DNA of 64,000 nucleotides, from contig NW_026622963.1 in assembly GCF_023065955.2 (NCBI RefSeq), positions 8,811,001-8,875,000 on the forward strand, given 5' to 3'. Every line of letters begins with the position of its first letter. Within the stretch, counting starts at the first letter, position 1. A program made the translations under genes and the position numbers. Source of the stretch: Ursus arctos. Its lineage: Eukaryota; Chordata; Mammalia; Carnivora; Ursidae. Under the pieces are notes generated by a model that was not told where the DNA came from, did not search any database, and saw nothing but the letters and a program-made list of their open reading frames with translations. Below, one piece after another: positions 35,831-45,449 of this stretch.

Positions 35831-36595
35831 GTTCTGTACAATTAATTTTGTCAGAAGTGAATTTGCATTCTTATTGTTGCTTTCATTGGCTTTCCTAGAA
35901 TTATATTTCCTCATGAATTTTGGATTTTCTATTTTCAAGTTCATTTCTGCTTCTTCATCTTTCTCTTACTTCCTAGTAGTGTCGTGGGTGTACTGGTGCT
36001 TTCCCCTAACCTCTGCAGGCCCCAGCCCAGTCTTACAGGGGTATTTCAGCATATGTCCTCTGCAGCAACGTTGGGGATATCCAGTCTCAGAGCCTGCAGG
36101 AGACTTGGCTCGGGTCCTGCTTGTGAGGCTGTGTCCGTCCATCTGCTTCTGAAGGTCCGGATTTTCCTGGAAACAGTTATAACAAGGAGAAGAGTAGCAG
36201 CTTTCTGAACCCCCTTCAAAGGAGGGGTACCCCACTCCAGTTCCTGGCTGCATGTGGGGAGCCTGACTCTGTTCTGTTCCCTGTGTGGAGCTGTTTTGTT
36301 TCTGCTTCTCCGCTGGAGTCATTCTCCTACCGCCATTGTCTGGGTCCAGACCTGGAGTCCGGTGTGCTCCTGGCTTCTTCCTTGCTCACCTTTGTGAATT
36401 TCTGGTCCCAGATATGCTTGCCTTGTCTTTCATCCCAGCTACCTCTTTTTGGTTATCTCTTCTTATATTTGACCTGTCATTGCTGTGTCTGGAGACGGGA
36501 GAAGTTGAGGACTGAACTTTACTATGCTGTCTGGAAGTCTGTTTTGCTTTGTTTTATCAGCAGAGTGTTTTTATTCTGAAATAAATAAAGCACTG
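35831..36595. other. Unassigned block between two L1 fragments
   Basis: A moderately G+C-rich 0.76-kb segment with open frames on both strands (up to about 118 codons) but no domain I recognise. It could be an old retroelement or DNA-transposon interior. It differs clearly in composition from both flanks. Confidence 0.3.
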
Positions 36596-36599
36596 TTCA

Positions 36600-37035
36600 A
36601 GAGTCCCCATGCACGTGGAAACAACCCAAATGTCCATCAAGCGGTGGTATATCTATGTAATGTAATATTAGCCAACCATGAAAAAGAATGAAGTACCACT
36701 ACATGCTATTACATGGATGAATCTTGAAAACATTATGCTAAGTAAAAGAAGCCAAAGAGGAGAGACCATACATTGTATTATTCCATTTATATGAAATATC
36801 CCCGATCAGCAAATCCGTTGAGACAGGAAGTAGATTTCCAGGAGCTGGGGGAGGGGGAAATGGGGAGTGACTACTAATGGGTATGGGATTTCCCTTTGGG
36901 GTAATGAAGTCGGTCCAGAACTAGATAGTGCTGATAGTTGCATAACATCGTAAGTGTACTAAACGCCACTGAATTGTGTACTTTAATTTGGTTAAAATTG
37001 CAAACTTTATGTTATGTGAATTTTACCATAAGACA
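36600..37035 (+). mobile_element. L1 3' end, sense
   Basis: AACAACCCAAATGTCCATCAAG, CATTATGCTAAGTAAAAGAAG, TCCATTTATATGAAATATCC and GTGAATTTTACCATAA follow the L1 3' region to its end. Confidence 0.85.
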
Positions 37036-37290
37036 CCTTACTGCAAACCTTCCTAACTGCTCCTGTTTGAACGTATCACTCTTTCTTTGCACCAACAATA
37101 CTGGGTCAATACGTCTAGTGACCATCTTTCATATTATATTGCAAATTATTTGTCTTTGTGTCTGTCCCACTACCAGACCATAAAGCACTTTCAAGAGGGG
37201 GGTGTGTCCTATTCACATTTTCTTCTCTGTTATTGGCCTAGTGTCCAGAACAGAGTAAGCCCAACAAATATTTGCTGAATAAATGAGTGA
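37036..37290 (+). mobile_element. L2-like 3' end, sense
   Basis: ACCATAAAGCACTTTCAAGAG, CAACAAATATTTGCTGAATAA and ATGAGTGAACC at the end. Confidence 0.6.
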
Positions 37291-38935
37291 ACCAAATTAG
37301 TTAAATTCACATGACCACACAGAAAAACAAAAAAGTCACTCTTCCCCTAAGTCTCACAACTTATTGTTAGAATTACCCCCTGGGAAAAGGATTTTCATTC
37401 AGGAACATACAGTGGTACACTCAGAGCTGAAGCCTTTTGTGTGAGGCAACAGGGCAAGCAGCCCTGACCAGTCCCTGGGGCCCCCTACAACTTTGCCCTC
37501 CCAGCCTCTGCCAGTCCTCACCCATCGTCTGCTGAAGGGGCAGTCACAATGGCTGCAGGCTCAATTATTCAAAACATTCCCAACAACTAAGCTCAGAGAT
37601 GCTTCTGCTGAGTCACCTTCCAGCACAAAGCGTTTTTACGATGCTCCCATCTGTCCTCTGGGGTGTAAACTGCAAATATCGCAGCCTCACTCTACAGAGT
37701 AGGTTTAAATGACTTCCCCGGGTTAGGTACAAACAATGGAATAAACAATGCATCAGATTGGGAGAGGCTTCAAGGGGCTCTTCCTGTCTACACTCCTATA
37801 TTTGACTACATATTTGTAGGCTTTAGGGTTATATATTTCCAAAATATACCAGCTACAGGATTAAGATTTTGAGATGTGAAAATGTCTTCCTTGGCTTTAG
37901 CTACAATTCTTTATGACATGGCCAAAGATGTTTCTTCTTGTTCCAACTCATGTGGAGATAAGGGTGGGAAAGGTGTTGTTCACCATTTCCCTCGAGTTAG
38001 CCCTTTATGCCCTCAAAATGACTTTTAAACGATCACTTTCACTCTCTCATATTAAATTTGCAATCCTTTCATTAACAAATATTGAGAACTTACCATGTGC
38101 CAGGAACTCTGGATTCCAACATAAGTAAAATATAATCCCTCTCTCTGAGGTACGAGTTCATAGTCTCTCTTTAGGATTTGTTCCAAGTTCCTATTTCTGA
38201 CTCTAACCCAGCTTTGTAAAATGTGCCCCCACATTTACCAGCCGGAAAATATTTTTGATTACCTTATCATTCTCTGTGCTTTTAATAAATGGAACAAGTC
38301 ACTGTTAATTTCTCCTCATGTTGTGCTAATGATAAGCCACCTGTGGACAAGTTGGGATTGTCTGTGCCCAGTCACACTGAAATCCCTTGAATTATCTGAA
38401 ATGGAGCAGTTAGTTTTTACGTGTGAAAGATACAGAGTAGGCACTTGAAATAATTGCTTTCTAGCAGGGAGGGTAGAGTTCCGTGGAAACATGCCCTTCT
38501 CACACAGCATCCCCAGGTCTGACATCATGAAGACTGATCTGGCCTGACTGATGCGAACGGCTTTTCTGGGAAACCCCATAGCCGTCCACAGTGCCCTGCA
38601 GTTCCCAGTCACTCTGTGTAGTTCCCAGATCTGTTGCTGAGGGCCATGGCAGGCAGAGTAAAGGTGCATAATTCTCTGTCGTCTAGGAGACAGACCCGAG
38701 GACACTGAAGGCACCATTTCCTCTGCTGACGGAATGTATGGGGTCCCTGGTTTGCTTTGAAAGGGATGTGCTAGGATTTCAAAGCCAGCCCTGCAGCCTG
38801 CCTCCAACAATGATGCTGACTACTCAAGCAGCCAATATCTCTCTGTCATTCGTGCCACCTCCAAACTAGAGTTGCACAATAAAAGAATTTGGGATAAAAA
38901 ATGTTCAATGAAATAAACTTCTTTCACTTTAGGGG
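37291..38935. other. Single-copy intergenic sequence
   Basis: No gene. A weak antisense L2 piece lies at about 38060-38180 (TACCATGTGCCAGGAACTCTG). A 164-codon minus-strand open frame over 38316-38810 has no recognisable domain and no supporting splice or start context. Confidence 0.4.
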
Positions 38936-38939
38936 CTAG

Positions 38940-39008
38940 GTTTTTGTTGTTGTTATTGTTGTTGCTGTTTTTTTTGTTTTGTTTTGGTTTTGTTTTTGCT
39001 TTTTTGTA
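38940..39008 (+). repeat. (GTT)n / GTTTT-rich low-complexity tract
   Basis: TTGTTGTTGTTATTGTTGTTGC followed by runs of GTTTT. Confidence 0.75.
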
Positions 39009-39191
39009 TAAAACAAGTAATAGCCTCCAAAGAGGGAGGGAGGTGTGCTGGCTCGTAGTCACCTGTCATTCATTAATCCCGATCACAAATGCTAGTGTTC
39101 TGCTCCTGCTGATCAGCATGGCATCGGAGGGCCTGCTTCGGATGTGAGAGTGACTTCTCCCTCGTTGTGCTGCCTTTTTTACTATCTTTTT

Positions 39192-39389
39192 TTTTTTTTT
39201 TTTAAGATTTTATTTATTAATCTGACAGAGAGAGACAGCCAGCGAGAGAGGGGACACAAGCAGGGGGAGTGGGAGAGGAAGAAGCAGGCTCCTAGCGGAG
39301 GAGTCTGATGTGGGACTCGATCCCAGAATGCCGGGATCACGCCCTGAGCCGAAGGCAGACCCTTAACGACTGCGCCACCCAGGCGCCTG
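39192..39389 (-). mobile_element. CAN-SINE, antisense, young subfamily
   Basis: CAGCCAGCGAGAGAGGGGAC body. Duplication TTTACTATCTTTTT at 39178-39191 and 39390-39403, perfect. Confidence 0.95.
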
Positions 39390-39474
39390 TTTACTATCTT
39401 TTTGTATGCAACTAGATCATAGCCAAATACAAGAAGGCAGGGGAACTGTCTGCCTTGTTTGTCACTGTCTTAGT

Positions 39475-39680
39475 GTGGGTTCTTTCCCTCAGAAGCAGAC
39501 CCTGGGACAAAGATTCGTGAAAGCAATTTATCTGAGAGGTGATTCCAGGAAACAGCGGTTGGGGAGGTAGACAGAGAAGCGAAGTTAGCCAAAAACAGAA
39601 GCATTACGAAGCAAGTTATATCATGGGTAACTGGAGCTTAATCCCATGGGTGAACTCCGGGAAATAGAGTATTACACAAA
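39475..39680. mobile_element. Old interspersed repeat, family not assigned
   Basis: CTTTCCCTCAGAAGCAGACCC and GAGAGGTGATTCCAGGAAAC resemble the block at 32310-32660. Confidence 0.4.
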
Positions 39681-39789
39681 TCTTGGAGTTATCCCACCTG
39701 AGGGCTGAGGAAATTGGGGTATTTATATGCCAATTTTCAGCAGTCCTTCGTAGAGGAATGTTCCTATGTAACATTAATTGTATGGGGGA

Positions 39790-41010
39790 AAAAATGAACC
39801 TTAAGTCCTACTTCATTTCCTGTAAACAATTTAATGAAAGAAGGGTCATGTGCCCAGATGTAAAAATTGGAATCATAACATTTCTAGAAGAAAACATAGG
39901 AAAATATGTGTACAACCTTACCGTAGGCCAAGATTTCTTAGGATACAAAAGCACTAAAAAAAAAAAAATCATCTGAAAGATTAATAAATTGGACTCCATT
40001 CAGAATTAAATAATTCTGCTCTTTGCAAAACATTATTAAGAAAATGAAAAGCAAGTCACAGAATGTTTTTAATGCACATATCTGACAAAATACTTATATC
40101 CAGAATATGTAAAGAACTCTTACAAATGAATAATGGCAAAAGATTTGAACAGACACTTCATAAAATAAGATATACAAATGGCCAGTAAGCCATTGGAAAT
40201 GGGGCTCAATATTATTCATCATCAGAGAAATGCAAATAAAACCACAATGAGACATCACTGTAAATCCACTACAATTGCTAAACTAAAAGGACTTGACAAA
40301 GCAAATGTCAGCAAGGACAACTGGACCTCTCAGATTTTGCTGGTAGGACTGCAAAATAGTACAAGCATTACTGCCACACACTCCTTTGCAGTTTTTTGTA
40401 CTGTAAAGCGTATGTCTCTCTAGAATACAACAATTTCACTCCTAGGTATAGATTGACGATAAATGACAGCACATATCAACAAAAAAGACTGGTACGAAAA
40501 TGTTCGTAACAGCTTTTAACAAAACACCGAAAACAACCCAAATGACCATCGACAGGTGAAGAACAAATTACAGTACAATCATACAACAGAATGCTATTCA
40601 GCACTAAAAAGGGATGAACTACTGAACACATCACAACATGGGATGAAGATAAAAGACAAAATTATACTGACTGAAGGAAGCACATATAAAAGGGCACATT
40701 CAGTATGGTTTCATATATATTAAGTCCAGGAACAGGAAAAGCCAATCTGTAGTGATAAAAATCAGACCAAAGCTTGCCCTTGGGAGTTGGAGATTGACAG
40801 GGACAAGGCACTCCTAAGAGAACTTGGGGCTTTTGGAAATGTTTTATATTTTGTTTTGGATGGTGATTATATGAGTGTATAGAGATGTCAAAACTTGCTT
40901 GTAATATCTGTGCTTTTATTGTATAAAATTGTATTGATATGTATTTTATTGTATAAAATATGTATTGATACATATTATATATATATATGTATATCTTTAA
41001 AAAAGAAATT
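39790..41010 (+). mobile_element. L1 ORF2 end and 3' UTR, sense
   Basis: GAAAACATAGGAAAATATGTG, CATATCTGACAAAATACTTA, GAGAAATGCAAATAAAACCA and ACCAAAGCTTGCCCTTGG in consensus order. Many stops. Confidence 0.85.
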
Positions 41011-41059
41011 ACAATGACCGTTAAAAATATGGAGTAATTTGCTCAGTGTTCTGCCCCCT

Positions 41060-41205
41060 CTCCCCCACTCTCTCCATCGTCCTGCTAGACTATAAGCTTC
41101 AGGAGGGTAGAAGCTGTACCTGGTTTGTTCTCTACTGTATCCCCAGCACCAAGTACAGCATCTGGGACCTTCTGAAAGCCCAAGTCACATTTGTTAATAT
41201 CATAA
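41060..41205 (+). mobile_element. L2 3' end, sense
   Basis: CTAGACTATAAGCTTCAGGAG, CTACTGTATCCCCAGCACCAAG and TACAGCATCTGGGACC. Confidence 0.7.
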
Positions 41206-41260
41206 GTTTTTAAGAGCCTCTGTGCATTGTGCTGTGGCTTTCTTGTATCTCCCTTTGCAG

Positions 41261-41452
41261 ACATGATCTGTTCTTGGCAGACGCTGGTGGCCCCAGAAGC
41301 TCAAGCACAGGTGCATTGTCTAGGAAGGGAGCTTGCAGGTGGGAACCCAGCAGGGCCCTGGGTGTCCTTGGGCACTGACAGGGTCCCAACTGTGAGCACC
41401 ATCTGCTCCTGTGAAGGGTGTCTGACAGCATCCACAGCCCTGGACCTGGAAG
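41261..41452 (+). other. Exon-like open segment with good splice signals, function unknown
   Basis: A pyrimidine-rich stretch ending CTCCCTTTGCAG precedes 41261, and the donor GTGAGT follows 41452. The enclosed 192 nt are a multiple of three and open in one + strand frame. The peptide, which includes MICSWQTLVAPEAQAQVHCL, matches no family I recognise. The segment is more G+C rich than its flanks (L2 on the left, MIR on the right). It lies 2.1 kb upstream of REC114 on the same strand, so it could be an exon of an intergenic lncRNA, an alternative 5' REC114 exon, or chance. Confidence 0.2.
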
Positions 41453-41519
41453 GTGAGTGCCTCTGAGACGGAATGTCAGGCTCCCATTCCCATCCTCCTG
41501 CCTACAGGGAGCCCATAGA

Positions 41520-41750
41520 AAGTCACTTTAACCCTGTGAATAGAAAGCACCAACATGTGTACTGCTTTGTAATTTACCAAGTATCTTCCCTCATATGATC
41601 TTATTTTATCCTTCCTCTGGTCCTGTAAGAAGGGTATGTGCTAACCCTATTTTACAGAGAGGTTAAGTGACTTCCCCAAGGTCACACGGCTGGCAAGTGG
41701 CGGAACTGGGACACACACCAAGTTTCTAACTATTTACTACTATATTAAGT
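41520..41750 (-). mobile_element. MIR SINE, antisense
   Basis: CCTATTTTACAGAGAGGTTAAG, TGACTTCCCCAAGGTCACACG and GGCGGAACTGGGACACAC are a clear reversed MIR. Confidence 0.85.
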
Positions 41751-41879
41751 GCAGTAGTGCTGTGTCATTTAAGGACCTTCAGAAGCAGTTTCTGAAACCT
41801 GAAATGGAAAGATAAGTAACGTATATCCTCTGCCTTGACTGAGATTTATTCTGTATGCCTCTGAAAGATTAGCCTGCCT

Positions 41880-42355
41880 AGACCACCATTGTAACAGTGT
41901 CACCCTTCCTACACACATTTTCCATGCTCCTTATCACCTACCAAGTAAAATTCACTCTCCTTAGCTGCTGTTGAGTGCTCTTTTTGACCAACTCAATTTT
42001 GTGGCCTCATCTTCCTTGAAACACCTTCCACTCTGGCTGGTTATGTCACTATCACTATCTTCATCTCTGAAACTTTGCTCCTCAACCTGTCCTCTATATT
42101 TCTTTGGGGAACTTTTTCTCACCCTTCAAGTTCACACTGAAACGCCACTCTTCATCCGAATCCTTAGAGCACATGGTTTGTACCTTTTATGCGGCAGTAG
42201 CTATCGAGTATCACGGGTACCTCTCATTGTCTTCCTTGTAAGATCCTAGAAGGCTAGATATATGACTTACCCATTTCTGTAACCCCTATAGTGACCACTA
42301 TAGTTACACACTGTGGATATCTCATTAGTGCTTTGTAAAGTGAATAAACTACCAC
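41880..42355 (+). mobile_element. L2 3' region, sense
   Basis: ACCTTCCACTCTGGCTGGTTA, CACCCTTCAAGTTCACACTG and TAAGATCCTAGAAGGCTAG follow the L2 order. A 92-codon open frame within it is L2-derived. Confidence 0.7.
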
Positions 42356-42499
42356 CTCTCTAAACATTGTCCAAGCATTTACTACCCTTTGGCATTTAGT
42401 TTTAGAAATTATTTGCATTATAACTCTATTGTATGTGTTTGGTTAACATAGTCTCCATCCTCTGTATACTCTGCTTCTGGTTTGACACAGACTCAATGA

Positions 42500-42745
42500 A
42501 TACCTAAATTCTTCGCGAGTGGGGCAGACACTTGGGAGAGATTGTGGAGACCACAGTTTCGCCCTAGATGTGTAACCCTGGACAAATCGCTTTTACCCTC
42601 AGGACCTTATTTTGCCTCCCATCTATTCAATGGGGGCAGTAATCTCTGTTTTGCTTCTTAAATTCACAAGGTTGTTGGGAGGACAAATGAAATAACAGAT
42701 GTAGAAGTGCTTTGTCGACTATAAATCACCCAGACCTGTCATTTA
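42500..42745 (+). mobile_element. MIR SINE, sense
   Basis: TGTGTAACCCTGGACAAATCG, TTGTTGGGAGGACAAATGAAA and GTAGAAGTGCTTTGTCGACTA. Confidence 0.7.
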
Positions 42746-43256
42746 GTTGCACCTGCTGCTTGACTAAGGCACACCTTTTATGGCCGGCGGCATCCCACCC
42801 TATAGGTGCTCTCTTTTGGCAAGAACTTGACCGTCTGGAGTACGTCCAGAGGGTCCTAGGATGAGGAGTAAAGAGCCTTACTTGCTGAACGGCGGGTGGA
42901 ATTGATGCTTTGTTGTGATGGGTTTGGGGTGGGCAGGGACCTTACCATCTGAAAGGCTGCTGTAAGGGAAATACACTTGTCCACGCAGCGTCGGAGAGCC
43001 GGCCTAGTCCCAGCGCGTAGAAGTTAGAAACGTCCCAGTCAGAGCTGCCGGCCCGTGACTTGGGCAGCCTGAGGGAAGGCGAGGGCTCCAATGCTGCAGA
43101 GTAGAGGCCAGCTACCATCATCTACAAGCGTCACAGCCCCACTTCCAGCTGGAAGTTCCTATCTCCACTTTGCCCGCCAACAGGAGAAGGCGCACGGGGT
43201 CCGGAGTGCCGCCCGCAACCCCAGCAGCCCCCCGCAGGAGTCTTCGGGGTCCGCCC

Positions 43257-43328
43257 ATTGGCTTCCACTTGCGGGGAAGGTGGGCCTTGGGCCATCTCGC
43301 TTCCTGATTGGTTGGCTGCGCGGATTGG
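43257..43328 (-). promoter_or_regulatory. Cluster of three inverted CCAAT boxes
   Basis: ATTGG occurs at 43257-43261, 43307-43311 and 43324-43328, all in the same orientation and within 110 bp of the REC114 ATG. CCAAT pentamers bound by NF-Y usually lie about 60-100 bp upstream of the transcription start. That would place the start close to the ATG and give a very short 5' UTR. The sites are directly visible; NF-Y binding is inferred. Confidence 0.6.
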
Positions 43329-43365
43329 CAGGGCCCCGCCTGCCGTGCACTTCCAGAGGCCGGAC

Positions 43366-43524
43366 ATGGCTGAGGCGGGAAAAGAGCAGGCAGGCCTCGC
43401 GCTGCCGGGAGGAGGGGCGGCTCAGTGGCCTCTGCAGCGGTATGGCCGCTTCATGCCCTCGGGCACCGGAGAGCCGCCCGGGCCTGGTCAGGACGCTGGG
43501 GCAGCCTCTTACCCCACATGGAAG
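43366..43524 (+). CDS. REC114: REC114 coding exon 1 (N-terminus, 53 codons)
   Basis: First coding exon of the meiotic recombination protein REC114, which acts with MEI4 and IHO1 on chromosome axes to promote SPO11/TOPOVIBL double-strand breaks. The peptide starts MAEAGKEQAGLALPGG and ends ASYPTWK. The start MAEAGK and the final P-T-W-K before the splice junction are what I remember of mammalian REC114. The ATG is in a strong context (G at -3, G at +4), and no ATG lies between the CCAAT cluster and it. The exon ends in AAG followed by GTGAGG, a good donor, in phase 0. It encodes the low-complexity Gly/Pro-rich segment ahead of the PH domain, the fastest-evolving part of the protein. The reading frame runs on past the donor into the intron, but that continuation is intronic. 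Identification is strong because exon 2 continues the same protein in the same phase. Confidence 0.93.
43370..43382 (+). promoter_or_regulatory. Overlapping STRA8/MEIOSIN-type and E2F-type motifs at the start codon
   Basis: CTGAGGCG at 43370-43377 is the reverse complement of the CNCCTCAG motif reported for the meiosis-initiating STRA8-MEIOSIN complex. It overlaps GGCGGGAAA at 43374-43382, a close match to an E2F/E2F6 site. Both lie over codons 2-6. The motifs are visible in the sequence; their use is inferred from what is known of meiotic gene control. Confidence 0.4.
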
Positions 43525-43568
43525 GTGAGGCCTGAGGGCAGGAAAGGCCGCGAGGCGCTCAACCCCGA

Positions 43569-43582
43569 GGGCGGGTGGTGGG
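43569..43582 (+). other. Putative G-quadruplex motif just inside intron 1
   Basis: GGGCGGGTGGTGGG: three GGG runs and one GG with 1-nt loops, 44 bp downstream of the exon 1 donor on the sense strand. A two-layer or bulged quadruplex is possible in DNA or pre-mRNA. Confidence 0.35.
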
Positions 43583-43694
43583 AAGGCCCGAGGCTAGCAG
43601 GCACGCTGGGCCTAGTCCCCCGAATGCCACCCAGGCGGGAGGAGGGGACGCCGCGGCACTGGCAGGACTGGCTAGCCGACAACTAACAGGAAAT

Positions 43695-43707
43695 ATATAT
43701 ATATATA
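43695..43707. repeat. (AT)n run at the edge of the CpG island
   Basis: ATATATATATATA abruptly ends the G+C-rich region. Confidence 0.7.
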
Positions 43708-43789
43708 ATCTCATACTTGGACCCAGTACATTCTCAAAATAATTACGCAAAGCAGTAATCCTATGTTCAACAGATTATTTACTGAGCAA

Positions 43790-45440
43790 CAGTTATGTGT
43801 TAGACTTTATTCAGGGTGCTGGGGATATGTCAGTGAACAAGATAGAAGTCGTCCCTACCCTCATTTATGTTTTCATCCTAGTGGAGGACAGAGTATTGAT
43901 CCAAATAACTTTATAATAATTTAAACCAGTTCCATACCCAATGTGGAAGGAAGGGTTGAATAGTCCATGACCAAGTTGTCATGCTAGGGGCAGTCAAGCA
44001 CTCACACAGAAGAAGGACTATACTTGAATCCTTGCTTTGCCACCGAATTTCTCAGACCTTGGTTGAGTTATTGAACCTCTCTGTACCTTATTTAACTTAC
44101 CTTAAACTAGAGATAATTAATAGTATCCACTTCATAGGATTGTTCTGAGCAGTGAGTAAGTTAATATATATAAATTACTTCAAACAGTCCTGGTAAAATT
44201 ATATAAGGGTTTGCTGTTACTATTTTTTTATTGTTGCGGTTGTGGTATATTTTAATGCCAAGAGTTGCTAGTCATTCAGTTCCTTTTGGTCTGGTTTGAC
44301 TGTTGGATGTGGATAGTGAAGTTTTGGATTATGTCCGTGCATGTGTATGTTAGTGTGGTTTGGGCAGCAGAGGGTAGAAGAGTAAAAGAACAAATATTTC
44401 AGGTAGCGTTTGCAGCATGTGCAAAGCCCTACACCTGGAAAACCTCAGCACGTATAATGTACAGAGAAAAAGAATAAGGCTGGTACTTAGAGAACAAAGG
44501 GAGTGATAGCATAAGGTGAGCTTATCTGGAGAGGTAGACAGGTGCCTTGTGAACACTGTCCTAAAGCCAGTTGGAAGCCACTGAAGGTTTTAAGTAGGAG
44601 AATTTTCATATTTGAAAGATCACTCTGGCTGAAGCCTGAAGACAGAGTTGAAGGGAATATGAGTAGATTGAGGAAGACCTGTTGTTGCAGACAAGTGATG
44701 ATAATGACTTCCAACCAGAGTGGGGGTGGTTTGGAGAGGATGGCAGTAGGGATAGGGAAATTGGACATATTCAAATTACATTTTGGAGGCCAAAATGATA
44801 GGACTCGGAGGTTGATTGGATATGGGTGGTAGGAGTAAAGGATTTCTGGGCTTCTAGCAGGAGCAACTGGGTAGAAGGTTGGGGAATGGAAAGCATTGGA
44901 GGAGGAACAGGAGAGAAAGATCCAAGGCTTCAGTTTTGGATGTATTGAGTTAAAATGTGTTTGTGAAGCATTCAAGTGGAGCTGTTGAATAAGTAGTTGG
45001 GTATACTGGTGTAGAAGAAAGATGTGGGCTGGAGATGAATGTGTCATCAGCATGAAGGTGAAATTTATAGTTGTGAGATTCCAGGAGATTCCAGGACCAA
45101 GTCCCAAGGTGGCCCAACATTTGTAGGTTAGTTAGAGGGGACAGAGTCACTAAAGAAGATTGACAGGGGACAGCAAGTTGGAGAGGCACCCAGGAGAAAG
45201 CAGGTCCATCAAAGCTGCAGAAAGTTATTTTAAGAGGGAGAGAACAGTGAACTTTGTTGAATGATGCTGCAAAGTGGAGAAAAATGATGACTAAGGGATG
45301 TCCATTGAATTTAGCAACGTGAAGGTCCTCATGGTCTTACCAAGAGAAGTTTCAGTGAAGTGAAGTGGTGGAAGCCAGATAAGGTAGGCTGAAGGGTGAC
45401 TGGTAGGTGAGGGAGTGGAGCCACCATACCTAGACAATTC
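43790..45440 (-). mobile_element. L2 LINE with reverse-transcriptase remnant, antisense
   Basis: The minus strand reads as the L2 3' half. At 44950-45189 it encodes 'YKFHLHADDTFISS', a reverse-transcriptase active-site region with HADD where L2 has YADD, and the adjoining frame (44487-45107) continues the same ORF after a frameshift. The lower end (43790-43900) is the L2 3' terminus (ACTGAGCAACAGTTATGTGTT reversed). A MIR lies within at 44010-44230. Stops and frameshifts make it inert. It lies antisense in REC114 intron 1. Confidence 0.85.
44010..44230 (+). mobile_element. MIR SINE, sense, within the L2 block
   Basis: TGAATCCTTGCTTTGCCACCG, TTGAACCTCTCTGTACC and ACTTCATAGGATTGTTCTGAG in MIR order. 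Confidence 0.7.
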
Positions 45441-45449
45441 TGAGAGGCT

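Larger units (their letters stand above)
42985..43685 (+). promoter_or_regulatory. CpG island promoter of REC114
   Basis: A sharp rise in CpG and G+C content against an AT-rich surrounding. It holds GC boxes (for example GCCCCGCC at about 43332-43340) and three ATTGG (inverted CCAAT) boxes. No TATA box is seen at a plausible spacing. The island spans the presumed transcription start, exon 1 and the first 160 bp of intron 1. CpG-island promoters of meiotic genes are commonly held silent in somatic cells by E2F6/PRC1.6 and DNA methylation; whether that applies here is inference. Confidence 0.85.

Noticed and set aside
38316..38810. 164-codon minus-strand open frame
   Set aside because: No domain, no conserved-looking motif, no splice or promoter signals. 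Length is within chance expectation for 64 kb.
1..42900. Search for HCN4 exons on the minus strand
   Set aside because: HCN4 is the expected left neighbour by synteny, but no ion-channel or cyclic-nucleotide-binding coding sequence is visible. It presumably lies left of the window.
43091..43365. Open frame upstream of and overlapping REC114 exon 1
   Set aside because: CpG-island sequence is stop-poor in all frames. This frame is out of phase with REC114, whose frame is confirmed by exon 2.
44487..45107. 206-codon minus-strand open frame, the longest in the window
   Set aside because: It is a frameshifted piece of L2 ORF2; the adjacent frame carries the HADDT-type reverse-transcriptase remnant. 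Not a host gene.
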